Assembly: GCA_028281445.1 (NCBI GenBank)
Contig: JANQJW010000128.1
Coordinates: forward strand, 1 to 42,896
DNA: 42,896 nt
Origin: Planctomycetota bacterium
GTDB taxonomy: Bacteria > Planctomycetota > PLA2 > JAEUHO01
Direction of reading: 5' to 3'
A program made the translations under genes and the position numbers. The notes beneath the pieces are model-generated. The model worked only from the letters and a program-made list of their open reading frames with translations, was not told the DNA's origin and did no database searches. How positions within the stretch are numbered: the stretch's first letter is position 1; each line of letters starts with the position of its first letter. This document shows positions 17,345-24,523 of the stretch, one piece after another.

Positions 17345-17664
17345 GCCTCAGCACGGGCGGATTCCTGCACGATGAGGCTGGCAGTCTTTCGATGGCCCGG
17401 CTCCTGCTGGCCGCCGTCGTGCCCTTCGACATGTGGGTGGTGTGGTTCGACATCACGACGACCGCTGAGGGGTCAGGGGTCGCCTACGGGCTTCTGGGAT
17501 CGCTTACCGTGGCACTAATCGCATGGGCGGGCGGCCCCCGCGGGCTCAAGTACCTCGGCGGTCAGGTGGCGGGCGTCGCACGCGGAATCGCGTCGAAGCT
17601 GTCGGGGCACGGAGGGGTGTCTCTCCGTGTCGGGGACAACCCCTTCACGGACGACGAGCGATGA
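17341..17664 (+). CDS. Putative holin (two membrane spans)
   Basis: A 107-residue protein with a GTG start in a GTGA overlap. Two hydrophobic segments (MARLLLAAVVPFDMWVVWF and VAYGLLGSLTVALIAWAG) are separated by a short polar loop, and the C-terminal tail is hydrophilic and ends DDER. Its size, two-span layout and position directly before the endolysin gene (ATGA overlap) match class II holins, which permeabilise the inner membrane and time lysis. Confidence 0.65.
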   Translation: MSLSTGGFLHDEAGSLSMARLLLAAVVPFDMWVVWFDITTTAEGSGVAYGLLGSLTVALIAWAGGPRGLKYLGGQVAGVARGIASKLSGHGGVSLRVGDNPFTDDER

Positions 17665-18209
17665 TCCTTGAGTTTCAACCACGAGAAATTCAGCTCGCAC
17701 CGGCGGCGACATTTTGGACAGACACGATCCGGTGCCCACGAATGGGGGTTATGCTTCACTACGACGCGTCATCGTCTGATGCGGGCGCGCTCAGTTGGCT
17801 CCAACACCCAGATGTGAACGCAGGATATGAGCTTGTCGTGCTCGATGACGGGTCGTGGGGACGTCTCGCGCCGTCAGGTGCACGAGTTTGGCACGCGGGG
17901 AAGACGCGGTCTTCCGATCCTGAGCGACTGCCCTATCCGAACAACGAAGCCAACAGCGCCTTCCATTCGATCGCGATTCTCAACTCTGGACGTGAGGACG
18001 TAACCTCAAGGCAGCTCCTCACCGTCGCGTGGCTTACACACCGGATCTTCGAGTCGCATGGTTGGAACCCGAGCGAGGGCTGGCGGGTCGTCGGGCACTC
18101 GTCGGAGGCATGGCCACGCGGCCGTAAGGCTGATCCGGAAGGTGCGAACTCGCGGAACCCGATTCTGAGTCCAGACGACGTGCGAAGCCTTCTTCCGCTG
18201 ATTGCATGA
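17661..18209 (+). CDS. Endolysin, N-acetylmuramoyl-L-alanine amidase (amidase_2 type)
   Basis: A 182-residue single-domain amidase that cleaves the bond between N-acetylmuramic acid and the peptide stem. Candidate zinc ligands are His33 (MLHYD), His146 (VVGHSSEAWPRGRK) and Asp158, with Lys156 as a catalytic-site residue, the same spacing as in AmpD-like amidases. His78 (VWHAGK) is also conserved in the family. The ATG at 17661 overlaps the putative holin stop; the frame is open further upstream but that part shadows the holin gene. There is no signal peptide, so export would depend on a holin. No cell-wall binding domain is present. Confidence 0.9.
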   Translation: MILEFQPREIQLAPAATFWTDTIRCPRMGVMLHYDASSSDAGALSWLQHPDVNAGYELVVLDDGSWGRLAPSGARVWHAGKTRSSDPERLPYPNNEANSAFHSIAILNSGREDVTSRQLLTVAWLTHRIFESHGWNPSEGWRVVGHSSEAWPRGRKADPEGANSRNPILSPDDVRSLLPLIA

Positions 18210-18742
18210 TCGACTGGCTCGCGCCGCGCGTCGTCTGGGCGATCATCGGCGCCGTGACGCTCTACGCGATGCTTCCAAACGCGCCCGAGCCCCCGGACTA
18301 CCCGCGCGTGGTTGTGCACAAGGAAGTGATCGAAGCACTGGAGCCCGAGGTGCAGATCCGGTGGCGCGACCGCATTGTCTGGCGGGACCGTCCAGCGATT
18401 CAAGTCGCAACCGCGCCCACGGGCGGCGAGGAAGACGTCGCGCGCTTCTGCTGGCCGCTGCTGCTCTCGCGCACGGACACCGTCAAAGTGCCACCGCAAG
18501 AACCGACGTTACTACTCCGCTCCGGCTCGATCGACGAACGCTTCTTCGGTGCGTCTCAGCTACGGCTTACAGGCCCGCTCTCAACCGGGGGGCTCGTGCA
18601 GTCCACGCACGCCGTCAGAGGCTCAACGCAGTTCCGGGTTGATGGCGATTCGGTGATCGTGCGCGGTTCGAGGTGGTGGTGGCTGAAACCGACTGGAAAG
18701 GCGTTAGGCTGGGGACTGCTCGGGTATCTGCTAGGCGGTTGA
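18206..18742 (+). CDS. Membrane-anchored protein following the endolysin, spanin candidate
   Basis: A 178-residue protein coupled to the endolysin by ATGA. One hydrophobic helix at the N-terminus (VVWAIIGAVTLYAML) is followed by a Pro-rich, beta-type body and a second hydrophobic stretch at the very end (ALGWGLLGYLLGG). Position suggests a spanin that joins inner and outer membranes, with both ends membrane-associated as in a unimolecular spanin, but there is no lipobox. The stop codon sits in the loop of a six-bp hairpin. Confidence 0.5.
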   Translation: MIDWLAPRVVWAIIGAVTLYAMLPNAPEPPDYPRVVVHKEVIEALEPEVQIRWRDRIVWRDRPAIQVATAPTGGEEDVARFCWPLLLSRTDTVKVPPQEPTLLLRSGSIDERFFGASQLRLTGPLSTGGLVQSTHAVRGSTQFRVDGDSVIVRGSRWWWLKPTGKALGWGLLGYLLGG

Positions 18743-18833
18743 ACCGCCACCACTCGCGCGCGCTGAGAACGACACGTCTCGCGTACTCCCGCCCGCGCTT
18801 GAGGTCAGAGTACGAGATGCGACCGGCGCTCAT
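18615..18833 (-). CDS. Small protein, last gene of the minus operon, overlaps the spanin candidate antisense
   Basis: A 72-residue frame whose ATG overlaps the stop of the gene upstream (ATGA). The first 37 residues, encoded outside any plus-strand gene, look like a real soluble protein (SDLKRGREYARRVVLSAREW). The rest is Ser/Thr/Arg-rich and lies antisense to the end of the plus-strand gene for 128 bases, so it may not be maintained by selection. A real but C-terminally degenerate gene is the best reading. Confidence 0.45.
   Translation of the reverse strand: MSAGRISYSDLKRGREYARRVVLSAREWWRFNRLADTRAVPSLTPFQSVSATTTSNRARSPNRHQPGTALSL
18734..18748. terminator. Hairpin around the last lysis-gene stop codon
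   Basis: GGCGGT pairs with ACCGCC around a three-base loop TGA, which is the stop codon. It is the only obvious hairpin at the end of the plus-strand virion operon. No U-tract follows on either strand, so termination here is uncertain. Confidence 0.35.
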
Positions 18834-19123
18834 CGGGACTGCGCCTCCTGATGGGCCGTGTTGATGAACCCCTCCAAAGACTCGCCGTTGATGTAAATGC
18901 CACTAACAAGCCCACCAGGAGCCGTCCCACGGAAATGGGCGTGTGGTACAAAACCATCAACGTAAATCTGCTTGACGATGTCTCCTAGCCAGCGAAGCTG
19001 CCCGGACTCGACGGGCACCGGCTCTGCGATGATCTTTGGCGCTCTTGCAAACAGTTCCTCGCCCAGTAGGCCAACCCCGATCACCGCTGACGCCATGCGG
19101 CGTAGGAACGTGCCGCGCTTCAT
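18830..19123 (-). CDS. Small exported-type protein, paralogue 1
   Basis: A 97-residue protein with a basic N-terminus (MKRGTFLRRM) followed by a hydrophobic stretch (ASAVIGVGLLGEEL). This resembles an export signal with paired arginines, although the canonical Tat order is not met. The body is mixed alpha/beta. The first 25 residues are almost identical to those of the next gene upstream (19120-19362), so the pair arose by tandem duplication, and the bodies have since diverged. It is coupled to that gene by ATGA. Function unknown. Confidence 0.65.
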   Translation of the reverse strand: MKRGTFLRRMASAVIGVGLLGEELFARAPKIIAEPVPVESGQLRWLGDIVKQIYVDGFVPHAHFRGTAPGGLVSGIYINGESLEGFINTAHQEAQSR

Positions 19124-19362
19124 TCAACGATGAGAGCAAGGGATTCCACCTCAACCTCGCCATTGAGCATCCGGCGGAGCTCCGCGTCGGTCACGCGGAC
19201 AGCAGGCTCGCCATCGACCCAGCAGACGATCGATCCGGGCTCAAGGAAGTCGGTAGGGTCAGCGAGTTCCAGGCTCGGCGCCTTCGCCAGAAGCTCCTCG
19301 CCAAGCAGCCCTACGCCCACGACTGCCGAAGCCATGCGCCTCAGGAACGTTCCGCGCTTCAT
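19120..19362 (-). CDS. Small exported-type protein, paralogue 2
   Basis: An 80-residue protein. The frame is open upstream to 19413, but the start is placed at 19362 because the MKRGTFLRRM sequence there matches the start of paralogue 1 and overlaps the previous stop by four bases. A hydrophobic segment follows the arginines, and the body carries PGSIVCWVDGEPAVRV and an acidic helix. It is likely a membrane-targeted or exported small protein; no family was recognised. Confidence 0.65.
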   Translation of the reverse strand: MKRGTFLRRMASAVVGVGLLGEELLAKAPSLELADPTDFLEPGSIVCWVDGEPAVRVTDAELRRMLNGEVEVESLALIVE

Positions 19363-19646
19363 CCAAACACCCTCCTCCAGTCGAGATTCGCCGGATCCGC
19401 CGACTGCCGCCACGTACGCTCGTCGAACAGATCGTAGTCGGGGACGCTGAGAATGCCCATAGGCTGGCCAGCATCGAACCCGCCGAGAGGGTGCGTGGCA
19501 CTGCCGTTGGATGCCTTGTACTTCTCCACAAGCATTTCAGAGACGACATCAATGAGTGTTTTTCCGCAGTTGAGGCAATGGTGCTTGTTTTCTGTCATTG
19601 TCCATGCCGGTTCGACGCAGCAGTTCTTGAAGTTCCACTCGCTCAC
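19359..19646 (-). CDS. Small zinc-finger-type protein
   Basis: A 95-residue protein starting at GTG 19646, with AAGGAG eight bases upstream; the frame continues further upstream but that part shadows neighbours. Cys9, Cys10 and the HHCLNCGK motif near residues 22-29 form a likely zinc site. The C-terminus ends in an 18-residue block with W, Q, S, P, LDWR, V and G positions shared with a gene of the divergent operon (26763-26972). It probably binds nucleic acid or a protein partner. Confidence 0.65.
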   Translation of the reverse strand: MSEWNFKNCCVEPAWTMTENKHHCLNCGKTLIDVVSEMLVEKYKASNGSATHPLGGFDAGQPMGILSVPDYDLFDERTWRQSADPANLDWRRVFG

Positions 19647-19825
19647 TGCACCGTCTCCTTCCGATTGAGGTGGTCTCCGCACGCCAGCTTTTCCACGATC
19701 TGCGCGCGGCTGTAGTTGAGGTGCCAGCACGCCGGTGCGGCTGCGACTTCGCTCGGCTTCCGAGGCGGCTCGAGTTCGCCCGCACGCAGCAGTTCGAGGT
19801 ACTGAACCACGGGATAACGCTTCAT
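19643..19825 (-). CDS. Small protein, unknown
   Basis: A 60-residue protein; the start MKRYPVVQYL at 19825 is preferred to the longer frame because it overlaps the helicase stop by four bases. It holds a Pro-rich stretch (LEPPRKPSEVAAAPACWHLN) and a short C-terminal helix. It is translationally coupled to the helicase gene before it and to the zinc-finger gene after it. Confidence 0.6.
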   Translation of the reverse strand: MKRYPVVQYLELLRAGELEPPRKPSEVAAAPACWHLNYSRAQIVEKLACGDHLNRKETVQ

Positions 19826-20805
19826 GCTTTCCCCCGATCCGGCCACTCGTCGATCTCGTCGTCGAGCGCTTCACGCACGCTGAGCGTTAGATAGTCGATC
19901 TCGACCGGAATCCAGATGTTCTTCGGGCCCATGCGGTTCTTCCCAAGGCCCCACCAGGTGCGCGCGATGTGCAGCTTGTCGGGGTAGGGCAGTTCGTACC
20001 GCGAGTGGTCCATCAGCATTACCACAGAAGGCGTAGACTCCATCGGCGTGCCGCCCCAGAGATCCTGGATGATCGGCGTGCGGTCGTAGTTCTTCGACGC
20101 CTCGCGGTTCAGCTGGCTCAGCGCGACGATCGTCACTGGGTTCTGCTTGTGAAACGCGATCTTGCGAAGCTCGACCATCACGGCTGAGGAAGAGTCGGTG
20201 ATGCTCTGCTGCTCGGCCTCAATCAGCTGGACATGGTCAACGACGATGTACGTCGCGCCGTGTCTCACCGCGCGTTCTACTTCATAGAGCACCCGATCAA
20301 GGCGGGTATCGTATTGCGGCTTGATCCAAAGCTCCGCGCGCTGCTCGTTGCGCAGCCAGTTCATCGACGAAGCGATCAACTCTTCGCTGTGCGCGTGCTT
20401 CCACGTTTCGGGCGTCCATGCCGAGCTCGGGATGCGGTCCTTCGTCGCTTGCCGTTGGAACTGATAGAGCAGGTCTTCGTCCTTCTCCTCGAGCGAAATG
20501 AGCGCCGTCTTCTCGCCGGCCCATAGCGCCTGCTGAATGTGCATCAGCGCGCCGATGGTCTTCCCGCCGTTCGACGCCGCGCCGATCACGACGAACTCGC
20601 CGCGTGGGATCCCTTTGTGGCAGCCCCACTTGCCGAACAGCTTGTTCATGCTCGGGAGCGGGGTGGGTACGATTGGGCGCGGATCCTGTAGCCGGTCGAT
20701 GAGTTGACTCGTCGCGTCCAGCGAGAACGCCTCGACCCACCCGGTCTTGCGGCCGAGTTCGGTGTGCGCCATGGACTCCTCCCACACCCTCGGATCCTGG
20801 CTCAT
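19822..20805 (-). CDS. DnaB-like replicative helicase (RecA-type core only)
   Basis: A 327-residue ATPase. Walker A is GAASNGGKT (residues 75-83), Walker B is YIVVDHVQLI (Asp190), and the DnaB hallmark ALSQLNR is at 228-234. The usual N-terminal primase-interaction domain is absent, so the protein is shorter than the roughly 450-residue family members. It should unwind DNA at the fork as a hexamer after loading by the upstream replisome organiser, with which it shares an ATGA overlap. A separate primase was not found, so host primase is probably used. A RadA-like recombinase role is less likely because no zinc finger or Lon-type domain is present. Confidence 0.85.
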   Translation of the reverse strand: MSQDPRVWEESMAHTELGRKTGWVEAFSLDATSQLIDRLQDPRPIVPTPLPSMNKLFGKWGCHKGIPRGEFVVIGAASNGGKTIGALMHIQQALWAGEKTALISLEEKDEDLLYQFQRQATKDRIPSSAWTPETWKHAHSEELIASSMNWLRNEQRAELWIKPQYDTRLDRVLYEVERAVRHGATYIVVDHVQLIEAEQQSITDSSSAVMVELRKIAFHKQNPVTIVALSQLNREASKNYDRTPIIQDLWGGTPMESTPSVVMLMDHSRYELPYPDKLHIARTWWGLGKNRMGPKNIWIPVEIDYLTLSVREALDDEIDEWPDRGKA

Positions 20806-21524
20806 GGCGCCCCTAGGCGCATCGTAGAGCCGGGTATCGCGCGTCCGCCGCCGTCCGGGGGCCTGATCGCCCCTACGCGCGCCTCACGCGCGAGCCGGTC
20901 CACGATCGAGTCGAGGAAGCGAAAGTTGATGGTGCCCCTCGTGTCGCCGAGCGCGTCTTGAAGCGCTCTCACCGCGACCGCCCTTCGTTGATCTTGGCTG
21001 AGGCGTTCGACGGTAGGCCTGGTCGCGTCGGGGCCATACTTGCCGCGAAAGGACATCTCGAACGTCGCAGGGGTCGGCATTCGCTCGCGAACCTCGGCGA
21101 TCAGGTCGATATGCTCGACGCCCAGCCAGTCCACGAGAGCGCCCGCGCGCTGCGCCTGGGACTCTGGGGGCTCCCTGCGCGGCGCGGGCGCTTCAGCGGC
21201 CTCCTGAGCGTCTACAGCGAGCCCGTCGACTTGGATGTACCCACTGCGGGCGAGCTCGCGCAGATGGTCGCACGTCGCCTCCTCGTCGAGGCGTAGGACC
21301 CACGCAAGGTCAGCGGGCGACATGTCGAGCAGCCCGGAGCGGATGTGGCCGGGACCCTCGCCGCGCTCAGCCACAAGCATCCAGATATCGATGAGGAGTT
21401 TGGAGGCCTCGGGAGAGAGGGTGCGCCACTTCCGAGAACGCAGTAGCCGGCGGTGCAGTTTGATCCACTTCGGCTCGCGATCTTTGAACGCCTGATACGT
21501 GTCCCAATTTCTGGCACGAATCAT
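20802..21524 (-). CDS. Replisome organiser / replication initiation protein
   Basis: A 240-residue protein with an N-terminal winged-helix region: the WIKLHRRLLRSRKW motif, then a helix (SPEASKLLIDIWMLVAE), and a third part (MSPADLAWVLRLDEEATCDH) that reads like a recognition segment. A Pro/Ala/Glu-rich linker and a helical C-terminal domain follow. This is the layout of phage O-like and DnaD-type initiators, which bind the origin and load the helicase. The gene directly precedes the helicase with an ATGA overlap, which supports the reading. Confidence 0.75.
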   Translation of the reverse strand: MIRARNWDTYQAFKDREPKWIKLHRRLLRSRKWRTLSPEASKLLIDIWMLVAERGEGPGHIRSGLLDMSPADLAWVLRLDEEATCDHLRELARSGYIQVDGLAVDAQEAAEAPAPRREPPESQAQRAGALVDWLGVEHIDLIAEVRERMPTPATFEMSFRGKYGPDATRPTVERLSQDQRRAVAVRALQDALGDTRGTINFRFLDSIVDRLAREARVGAIRPPDGGGRAIPGSTMRLGAP

Positions 21525-21685
21525 GACACGTTTCCATTCTCAACGCGGAACTGTGTCACATGTAAAGCCACGCAGTGAAGCCACTTACGGCGCTCAGAGC
21601 GCATGGCTAAGGAGTTCTCCTCCTTCATCGCGCCCCCCAGATGGAGTGGCGGATGGAGCCTCAAAGTGTTGTCCTGAAATGACAT
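21521..21685 (-). CDS. Small protein before the replisome organiser, unknown
   Basis: A 54-residue frame whose stop overlaps the replisome organiser start (ATGA). The ATG at 21685 is preferred because GGAGTGAGGG lies just upstream, close to the leader motif found before both operons at 26553 and 26692. The C-terminal half is basic (MRSERRKWLHCVALH). Further starts lie upstream (21736) and downstream (21628, 21604). No function can be read. Confidence 0.4.
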   Translation of the reverse strand: MSFQDNTLRLHPPLHLGGAMKEENSLAMRSERRKWLHCVALHVTQFRVENGNVS

Positions 21686-21763
21686 ACCGGGAACCCTCAC
21701 TCCACGGTTGAGAACGCATGACCCCAATAGTGACACAGTTCGGATGAGAACGAAAGGTTGATA
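21525..21763. other. Possible attachment or operator region beside the integrase
   Basis: Apart from the 54-residue frame, this stretch is non-coding. It carries an inverted pair of similar boxes: GTGACACAGTTCGG with TGAGAA at 21730-21750 on the plus strand, and GTGACACAGTTCCG with TGAGAA at 21559-21537 on the minus strand. Arm-type sites of tyrosine integrases or operators of a regulator are both possible. No core site or tRNA-like sequence was recognised. Confidence 0.35.
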
Positions 21764-22990
21764 TCACCTCCGCTGTGCCACGTGCGACAGCTGTTCGGCG
21801 AGTCGCAACTTCTTCAGCAGATCGTCCTGTCGGTAGGTTCTCCTGAGTGTCGCCTCACTAGTGCCTGACTGCCAAGAGGCGGTCGTCAGATCGTCGACAT
21901 CCGTCGCGAATCGGCGTTTCAGGCCGTGAAACGCGCGACCCTTCACATGCTCAATTCCGGCTAGCTTCTCTGCCGGTGCAAGCCAGCGTTTGATCGCGTA
22001 GTTCTGGTGGGGGGGGGCGGTCTCAGAGCGCGGGGTTGGTTTGTCGAGGTCTCCCAAAGGAAAGAGGAATTTCGTTGACTTCACGAGCGGCGTATCGAGC
22101 AGCACCTTAATTGCTCGAGCCGTGTCGTTGACGAACACCGATCGACCCCTCTGGGACGCCTTGTCGTGCTCGGCCAAGAAGGTGATGACGACCGCGCAGT
22201 TGATCCCATCCAGTTCCTCCAGGACGCTTTCGGGAACCAAGTAAACGTCAGGCGTTTCAACGGCGAGAACGGAAGCCAAGCGCCGCCCACCGTAGTAGCA
22301 GAGCTCGCCCAACACTCCGGCCCGCAGGTCTACTTCGTGGAGCGCCGCGAGCAGCAACCGCGTCTCCTCAAGCGAATAGGCTCGGGAGACCGGGTAGGCC
22401 TTGACGTAGCGCACGTTGGAAAGGTCGTGCTGCTCCCCGATCCACTTCAGGAACTTCCGAGCGTACGAGTATGCGTCGACGATGTAGCGCAGGTAGTGGT
22501 TCTGAGTCGTAGGCGACCACTTCTTTTTTTGCTCGGCGACGTGATCTCGGACGACGCGGTTGCACGTGGGTCCCGTGATGTCCGTAAGTGCAGTCGCGTG
22601 CCCGAGCTGCGTCAGCCAGAAGCGCCTAAACATCTCCTGCTTCTTCATGTGACTCGGCTTCCACGAGTCTTTCATGTCGTCGTGGTAGACGCGTAGAAGA
22701 TCAGCGAGCGTGCGGTCTTGAGCGACCCCCAACAGCGCCGACGCTTGCTGTTTGCGCTTCCTGAGCTGCGCTGCGGACGCGCGGTGAGCGAGTCGCTTGG
22801 CGAGATTCCTGTCGACGATCGGGACGCCCGTCGCTGTCGTGAGCGAACGTTGGTGCCGGCCATCATCATCCCACCATTCGATGTATAGACGCGGTGAGAG
22901 GTTGCGTTGGTAGACTGTGACGCGGTTTACGCCTTTGTCGCCGGTGGAGTATCGCCAGAGTTTGGATTTGGACAATGCAGTGCCCGACAC
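21764..22990 (-). CDS. int: Tyrosine recombinase (phage integrase)
   Basis: A 408-residue protein with a GTG start. Residues 90-200 look like an alpha-helical core-binding domain. Catalytic residues visible in the C-terminal domain are Arg236 or Arg237 (CYYGGRRLAS), Lys277 (EHDKASQRGR), His355 (FHGLKRRF), Trp373 and the nucleophile Tyr386 (LRRTYRQDD). The second arginine position, normally His-x-x-Arg, reads His-x-x-Lys with arginines directly after it. The enzyme would insert the phage genome at an attachment site. It overlaps the 80-residue gene before it by 64 bases, which fits regulation by that small protein. Confidence 0.85.
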   Translation of the reverse strand: MSGTALSKSKLWRYSTGDKGVNRVTVYQRNLSPRLYIEWWDDDGRHQRSLTTATGVPIVDRNLAKRLAHRASAAQLRKRKQQASALLGVAQDRTLADLLRVYHDDMKDSWKPSHMKKQEMFRRFWLTQLGHATALTDITGPTCNRVVRDHVAEQKKKWSPTTQNHYLRYIVDAYSYARKFLKWIGEQHDLSNVRYVKAYPVSRAYSLEETRLLLAALHEVDLRAGVLGELCYYGGRRLASVLAVETPDVYLVPESVLEELDGINCAVVITFLAEHDKASQRGRSVFVNDTARAIKVLLDTPLVKSTKFLFPLGDLDKPTPRSETAPPHQNYAIKRWLAPAEKLAGIEHVKGRAFHGLKRRFATDVDDLTTASWQSGTSEATLRRTYRQDDLLKKLRLAEQLSHVAQRR

Positions 22991-23169
22991 AGGTCCTTGG
23001 TCACGATGTTTTCCCAGAAGCGCATCGTAAGTTCTTCATCTTCAATATGGGACTCCTTCGGAATCCCTTCGGGCACGGACTGAGACGTTGCTTCCCGTGC
23101 CTTCTCGATCATTCGAGCCTCTTCCAGTGTCACCGGCATGAGGACCCTGGCTTTTCTCGTCTTCGTCAT
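22927..23169 (-). CDS. Small protein before the integrase, possible DNA-binding regulator
   Basis: An 80-residue protein whose N-terminus (KARVLMPVTLEEARMIEKAR) has the strand-then-helix form of ribbon-helix-helix regulators. The C-terminal part is polar and ends with a Pro/Asn-rich tail. It overlaps the integrase gene by 64 bases in a different frame. An excisionase-like or repressor role is possible. The assignment is weak. Confidence 0.5.
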   Translation of the reverse strand: MTKTRKARVLMPVTLEEARMIEKAREATSQSVPEGIPKESHIEDEELTMRFWENIVTKDLCRALHCPNPNSGDTPPATKA

Positions 23170-23193
23170 CGTTCTGCTGCATGGTTAGACGGT

Positions 23194-23604
23194 TTAGGGT
23201 TGAGCTGCTGGCGCGGGAGTCACTGTGAGCGTGACTCCCGCTTGCTTCCGGTCGATGCGCTGAGACACATCGCTCAGAATGAGGTGGGTGGGGTCGTCAT
23301 CTACGAAGTAGCCTCGCTGATCGTATAGGCCCTGCCTCCAGTGCAGCTTGCCCCGCTGACGCTGGCGAAGAGCGTCGAGGACCCACTTGAGCGAAGCGCT
23401 CAGGTTGTCGTCGTCGCGCAGGTTCCGGACTCGGAAGTCAGCCCGCACGATGACGCGCGCGGGCGGTGGATCCGAAGGTGGATCCTGACACACCGCAGCG
23501 ACCCAGGCTTCGCGCTGGTACTTCCTCTTCGCGCGGTGCAGGGCGTGGTGATGTCCTCCTAAGCTGTTAGGCGACGGAGGCAGGGGCAAGAATAATCTGA
23601 CCAT
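23194..23604 (-). CDS. RusA-like Holliday junction resolvase
   Basis: A 136-residue protein with the RusA pattern: LPLPPSPNSL near the N-terminus, KRKYQREA in the first helix, the acidic motif RDDDNLSASLKWVLDAL (residues 63-79) and VDDDPTHL (101-108). The Asp residues of DDDN and VDDD would bind catalytic magnesium. The enzyme cuts branched DNA made during replication and recombination. It is coupled to the next gene upstream by a TGATG overlap. Confidence 0.8.
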   Translation of the reverse strand: MVRLFLPLPPSPNSLGGHHHALHRAKRKYQREAWVAAVCQDPPSDPPPARVIVRADFRVRNLRDDDNLSASLKWVLDALRQRQRGKLHWRQGLYDQRGYFVDDDPTHLILSDVSQRIDRKQAGVTLTVTPAPAAQP

Positions 23605-23912
23605 CAGTCCTCGGTATCCGTCCCCACCCAGCGGGTATGCACCTCTCTCTGCGTCTCCTGCACTTGTTCCTGAAGTGCGGCCAAGCCGTGGTACAGAGTA
23701 GAGAACCGCGTTTGCAGTCCGTTCTCGTATGCCCGCGACTGAACGATCTGCCTGATCTCGGCGTGCGCCTCGAGCAGCTTGGCGGACGTCGCCTCCAGCC
23801 GCTCCCGCGTGGCAGCATGGATCCCGTCGACATGCTCCTTCAGCGCCTGGTTGTGACCGAAGGTGCCGAGGTGTTGTATAGTCACATCTCCATCGTCAGA
23901 ACGGGAGGTCAT
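23604..23912 (-). CDS. Small coiled-coil protein, unknown
   Basis: A 102-residue, largely helical protein (for example ATRERLEATSAKLLEAHAEI) with a coiled-coil pattern over most of its length. A GTG at 23882 could be the start instead of the ATG at 23912, which overlaps the preceding SSB-like gene by 17 bases. No known motif was seen. Position between SSB-like and RusA-like genes suggests a role in DNA replication or recombination. Confidence 0.55.
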   Translation of the reverse strand: MTSRSDDGDVTIQHLGTFGHNQALKEHVDGIHAATRERLEATSAKLLEAHAEIRQIVQSRAYENGLQTRFSTLYHGLAALQEQVQETQREVHTRWVGTDTED

Positions 23913-24501
23913 CGTCAGGCTCCGTGAGAGGCGGGGTGGGGGTTGCGGCGGGCTGGCCGGGGGCGTCCTGCGGCCACTCGGGCAGGTCAGGCGCCGCAGG
24001 AGCAGCGGGGGCCGCTGCGTCGTCGTACTCGCGGTCCTGCTGGCGCACGTAGTCCGCGGGGGCGTTGGGCGCGGCTACGCCGGACGGGAGCCGCATGATC
24101 GACTGGATGTTGCAGTAGGTCTTCGATCCATCCAGCAACTGGTTGTGCACTAGCTGTAGGTAGCATCCAACCCCGATCAGCGACTCCAGGTCGAACAGCT
24201 TCTCTTCTTCGGGCGTGAATGGCTTTCCGCGCCACGCCTCCAGGCGCTTCCGTAGGTTGGACGGCTTCTCGGCGCTCCCGAGCGTCATGTTGTGGTAGTC
24301 GTCTACGAACAGCGGATCGCCGTTGTCGGGATGTACCGCGCCTGGCGCTCCGGTGTAGAAGCGCAGCTTGACGCGGTGCTTCGGACCCCAAGTGGTTTCG
24401 ACCATTCCCAGGTCCGCGACATCGATGCACACCGCGGCGAATTGCCCGGCTGGGTGGGGGGGGTACGAGATTGCGGCGCTGCCGCTCACGTTAATTGCCA
24501 T
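23896..24501 (-). CDS. Single-stranded DNA-binding protein (SSB-like, acidic C-terminus)
   Basis: A 201-residue protein. The first 140 residues are beta-rich, with an N-terminal segment (SYPPHPAGQFAAVCIDVADL) and WGPKHRVKLRFYTG that fit an OB-fold-like core of a phage single-stranded DNA-binding family. An Ala/Pro-rich linker follows and the chain ends in DDDLPF, the classic SSB tip that recruits partner proteins. It would coat single strands during replication and recombination, beside Gp157 and RusA-like genes. Confidence 0.7.
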   Translation of the reverse strand: MAINVSGSAAISYPPHPAGQFAAVCIDVADLGMVETTWGPKHRVKLRFYTGAPGAVHPDNGDPLFVDDYHNMTLGSAEKPSNLRKRLEAWRGKPFTPEEEKLFDLESLIGVGCYLQLVHNQLLDGSKTYCNIQSIMRLPSGVAAPNAPADYVRQQDREYDDAAAPAAPAAPDLPEWPQDAPGQPAATPTPPLTEPDDDLPF

Positions 24502-24523
24502 CTTCTCGTCTTGCTCCTTCCGC

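Noticed and set aside
18615..18742. Frameshift joining the minus-strand frame and the spanin-like gene
   Set aside because: The genes are on opposite strands, and the end of the plus-strand protein forms a credible hydrophobic segment.
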